NCBI GenBank assembly: GCA_945224895.1
Contig: CALYNW010000069.1
Span: forward strand, 1 to 6,084
Source: an uncultured Clostridia bacterium
GTDB lineage: Bacteria; Bacillota; Clostridia; Oscillospirales; Acutalibacteraceae
Reading direction: 5' to 3'
Length of the DNA stretch: 6,084 bases
This document shows positions 5,581-6,084 of this stretch, piece by piece. Position 1 is the first letter of the stretch; each line of letters opens with the position of its first letter. The notes beneath the pieces are model-generated. The model did not search any database and was not told the DNA's origin. It saw nothing but the letters and a program-made list of their open reading frames with translations. A program made the translations under genes and the position numbers.

Positions 5581-6084
5581 GTAAATCAACCCCCCTGTAT
5601 CTTGCTATTGCGGCAACATCCTTGTCGCCACGTCCCGAAAGGTTGCAGATAATTATATCGTCCCTGCTCATTTCGGGAGCAATCTTCATCAAATGTGCAA
5701 CTGCGTGTGCCGACTCAATAGCGCAGATGATACCCTCTGTTTTTGCTATGTATTCAAAGGCGTTTACAGCCTCCTCGTCGGTTACAGGCACATATTCCGC
5801 TCTGCCGATATCGTGGAGATATGCGTGCTCGGGACCTATACCGGGATAGTCAAGTCCTGCGCTGATTGAGTAAACAGGAGCAATCTGACCGTATTCATTC
5901 TGGCAGAAATATGATTTCATTCCGTGAAAAACACCGAGAGTACCTGTCGCAATGGTTGCGGCAGTTTCGCCTGTGTGAATACCTCTGCCTGCTGCTTCAC
6001 AGCCGATAAGTCTAACGTCCTTATCGTTTATGAAATTATAGAACATACCCATTGCGTTTGAGCCGCCGCCCACACAAGCCATTA
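5573..6084 (-). CDS. trpB: Tryptophan synthase beta subunit, C-terminal part (5' end outside the window)
   Basis: TrpB is the PLP enzyme that condenses indole with serine to make tryptophan. Only about 170 of the usual 390-400 residues are present, because the gene runs off the right edge. The visible part includes the PLP phosphate-binding GGGSNAMG (residues 5-12 of the visible part). [12 protein letters not shown] matches the region around E. coli Glu350, and the LSGRGDKD motif contains the serine that contacts the PLP ring nitrogen (Ser377 in E. coli). The first visible Met, at 6082, is internal: it lies just before ACVGGGSNA, a mid-protein motif, so it should not be read as the start. The gene ends GVDLHE and overlaps trpA by 8 nt. 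No frameshift or missing motif is seen in the visible part. Confidence 0.97.
   Translation of the reverse strand, partial: MACVGGGSNAMGMFYNFINDKDVRLIGCEAAGRGIHTGETAATIATGTLGVFHGMKSYFCQNEYGQIAPVYSISAGLDYPGIGPEHAYLHDIGRAEYVPVTDEEAVNAFEYIAKTEGIICAIESAHAVAHLMKIAPEMSRDDIIICNLSGRGDKDVAAIARYRGVDLHE
5590..5596 (-). promoter_or_regulatory. Ribosome binding site of trpA inside trpB
   Basis: AGGGGGG on the minus strand, within the last codons of trpB, lies 9 nt before the ATG at 5580. It sets the trpA start and fits coupled translation of the two subunits. Confidence 0.75.

Noticed and set aside
4868..5849. Plus-strand frames opposite trpA and trpB (4868-5080, 5541-5849)
   Set aside because: They are complementary-strand shadows of two clearly identified enzymes.
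6080..6082. ATG at 6082 as the start of a short trpB-like gene
   Set aside because: It falls directly before the mid-protein PLP phosphate-binding motif of TrpB, so the gene simply continues past the window edge.

Overview
This AT-rich window has strong Shine-Dalgarno (SD) sites, BspA-type leucine-rich repeats, a clostridial-looking trpBA pair and BcrA-like ABC genes. Together these suggest a low-GC Gram-positive bacterium (Bacillota, Clostridia), probably gut-associated and Ruminococcus/Oscillospiraceae-like. The genus is a guess; the phylum is fairly safe.

Layout. (1) Positions 1-241, minus strand: a terminator hairpin and a 68-residue XRE/Cro-type DNA-binding protein of the HTH_26 (YozG-like) type. 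(2) Positions 242-434: a divergent promoter region in which a consensus plus-strand promoter (TTGACA, 17 bases, TATAAT) and a good minus-strand promoter (TTGTCA, 17 bases, TACAAT) share the same -35 bases. (3) Positions 435-1730, plus strand: a secreted 431-residue BspA-type leucine-rich repeat protein with no visible cell-wall anchor, closed by an intrinsic terminator. (4) Positions 1855-4773, plus strand: a tightly packed four-gene cassette of two different six-helix ABC-2 type permeases, a short BcrA-like ATPase, and an unrecognised membrane-anchored extracytoplasmic protein. Two of its three junctions overlap and use TTG starts. (5) Positions 4810-6084, minus strand: trpA and the 3' part of trpB, the end of a tryptophan operon. 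It converges on the ABC cassette, and one bidirectional hairpin fills the whole gap between the two stop codons.

How the genes work together. The small regulator and the LRR gene probably form a divergent regulator/target pair, with operator-like repeats downstream of the shared -35. The cassette probably makes one exporter or immunity-type ABC transporter, with the last gene as its surface accessory; its substrate is unknown. TrpA and TrpB form tryptophan synthase. TrpA has Glu at the position of the second catalytic acid (Asp60 in E. coli).

Most of the window is ordinary. The parts least explained by known families are the accessory protein of the ABC cassette (4069-4773) and the shared divergent promoter. 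No CRISPR array, tRNA, rRNA, insertion sequence or recognisable riboswitch was seen, and no gene-free stretch exceeds 300 bases.
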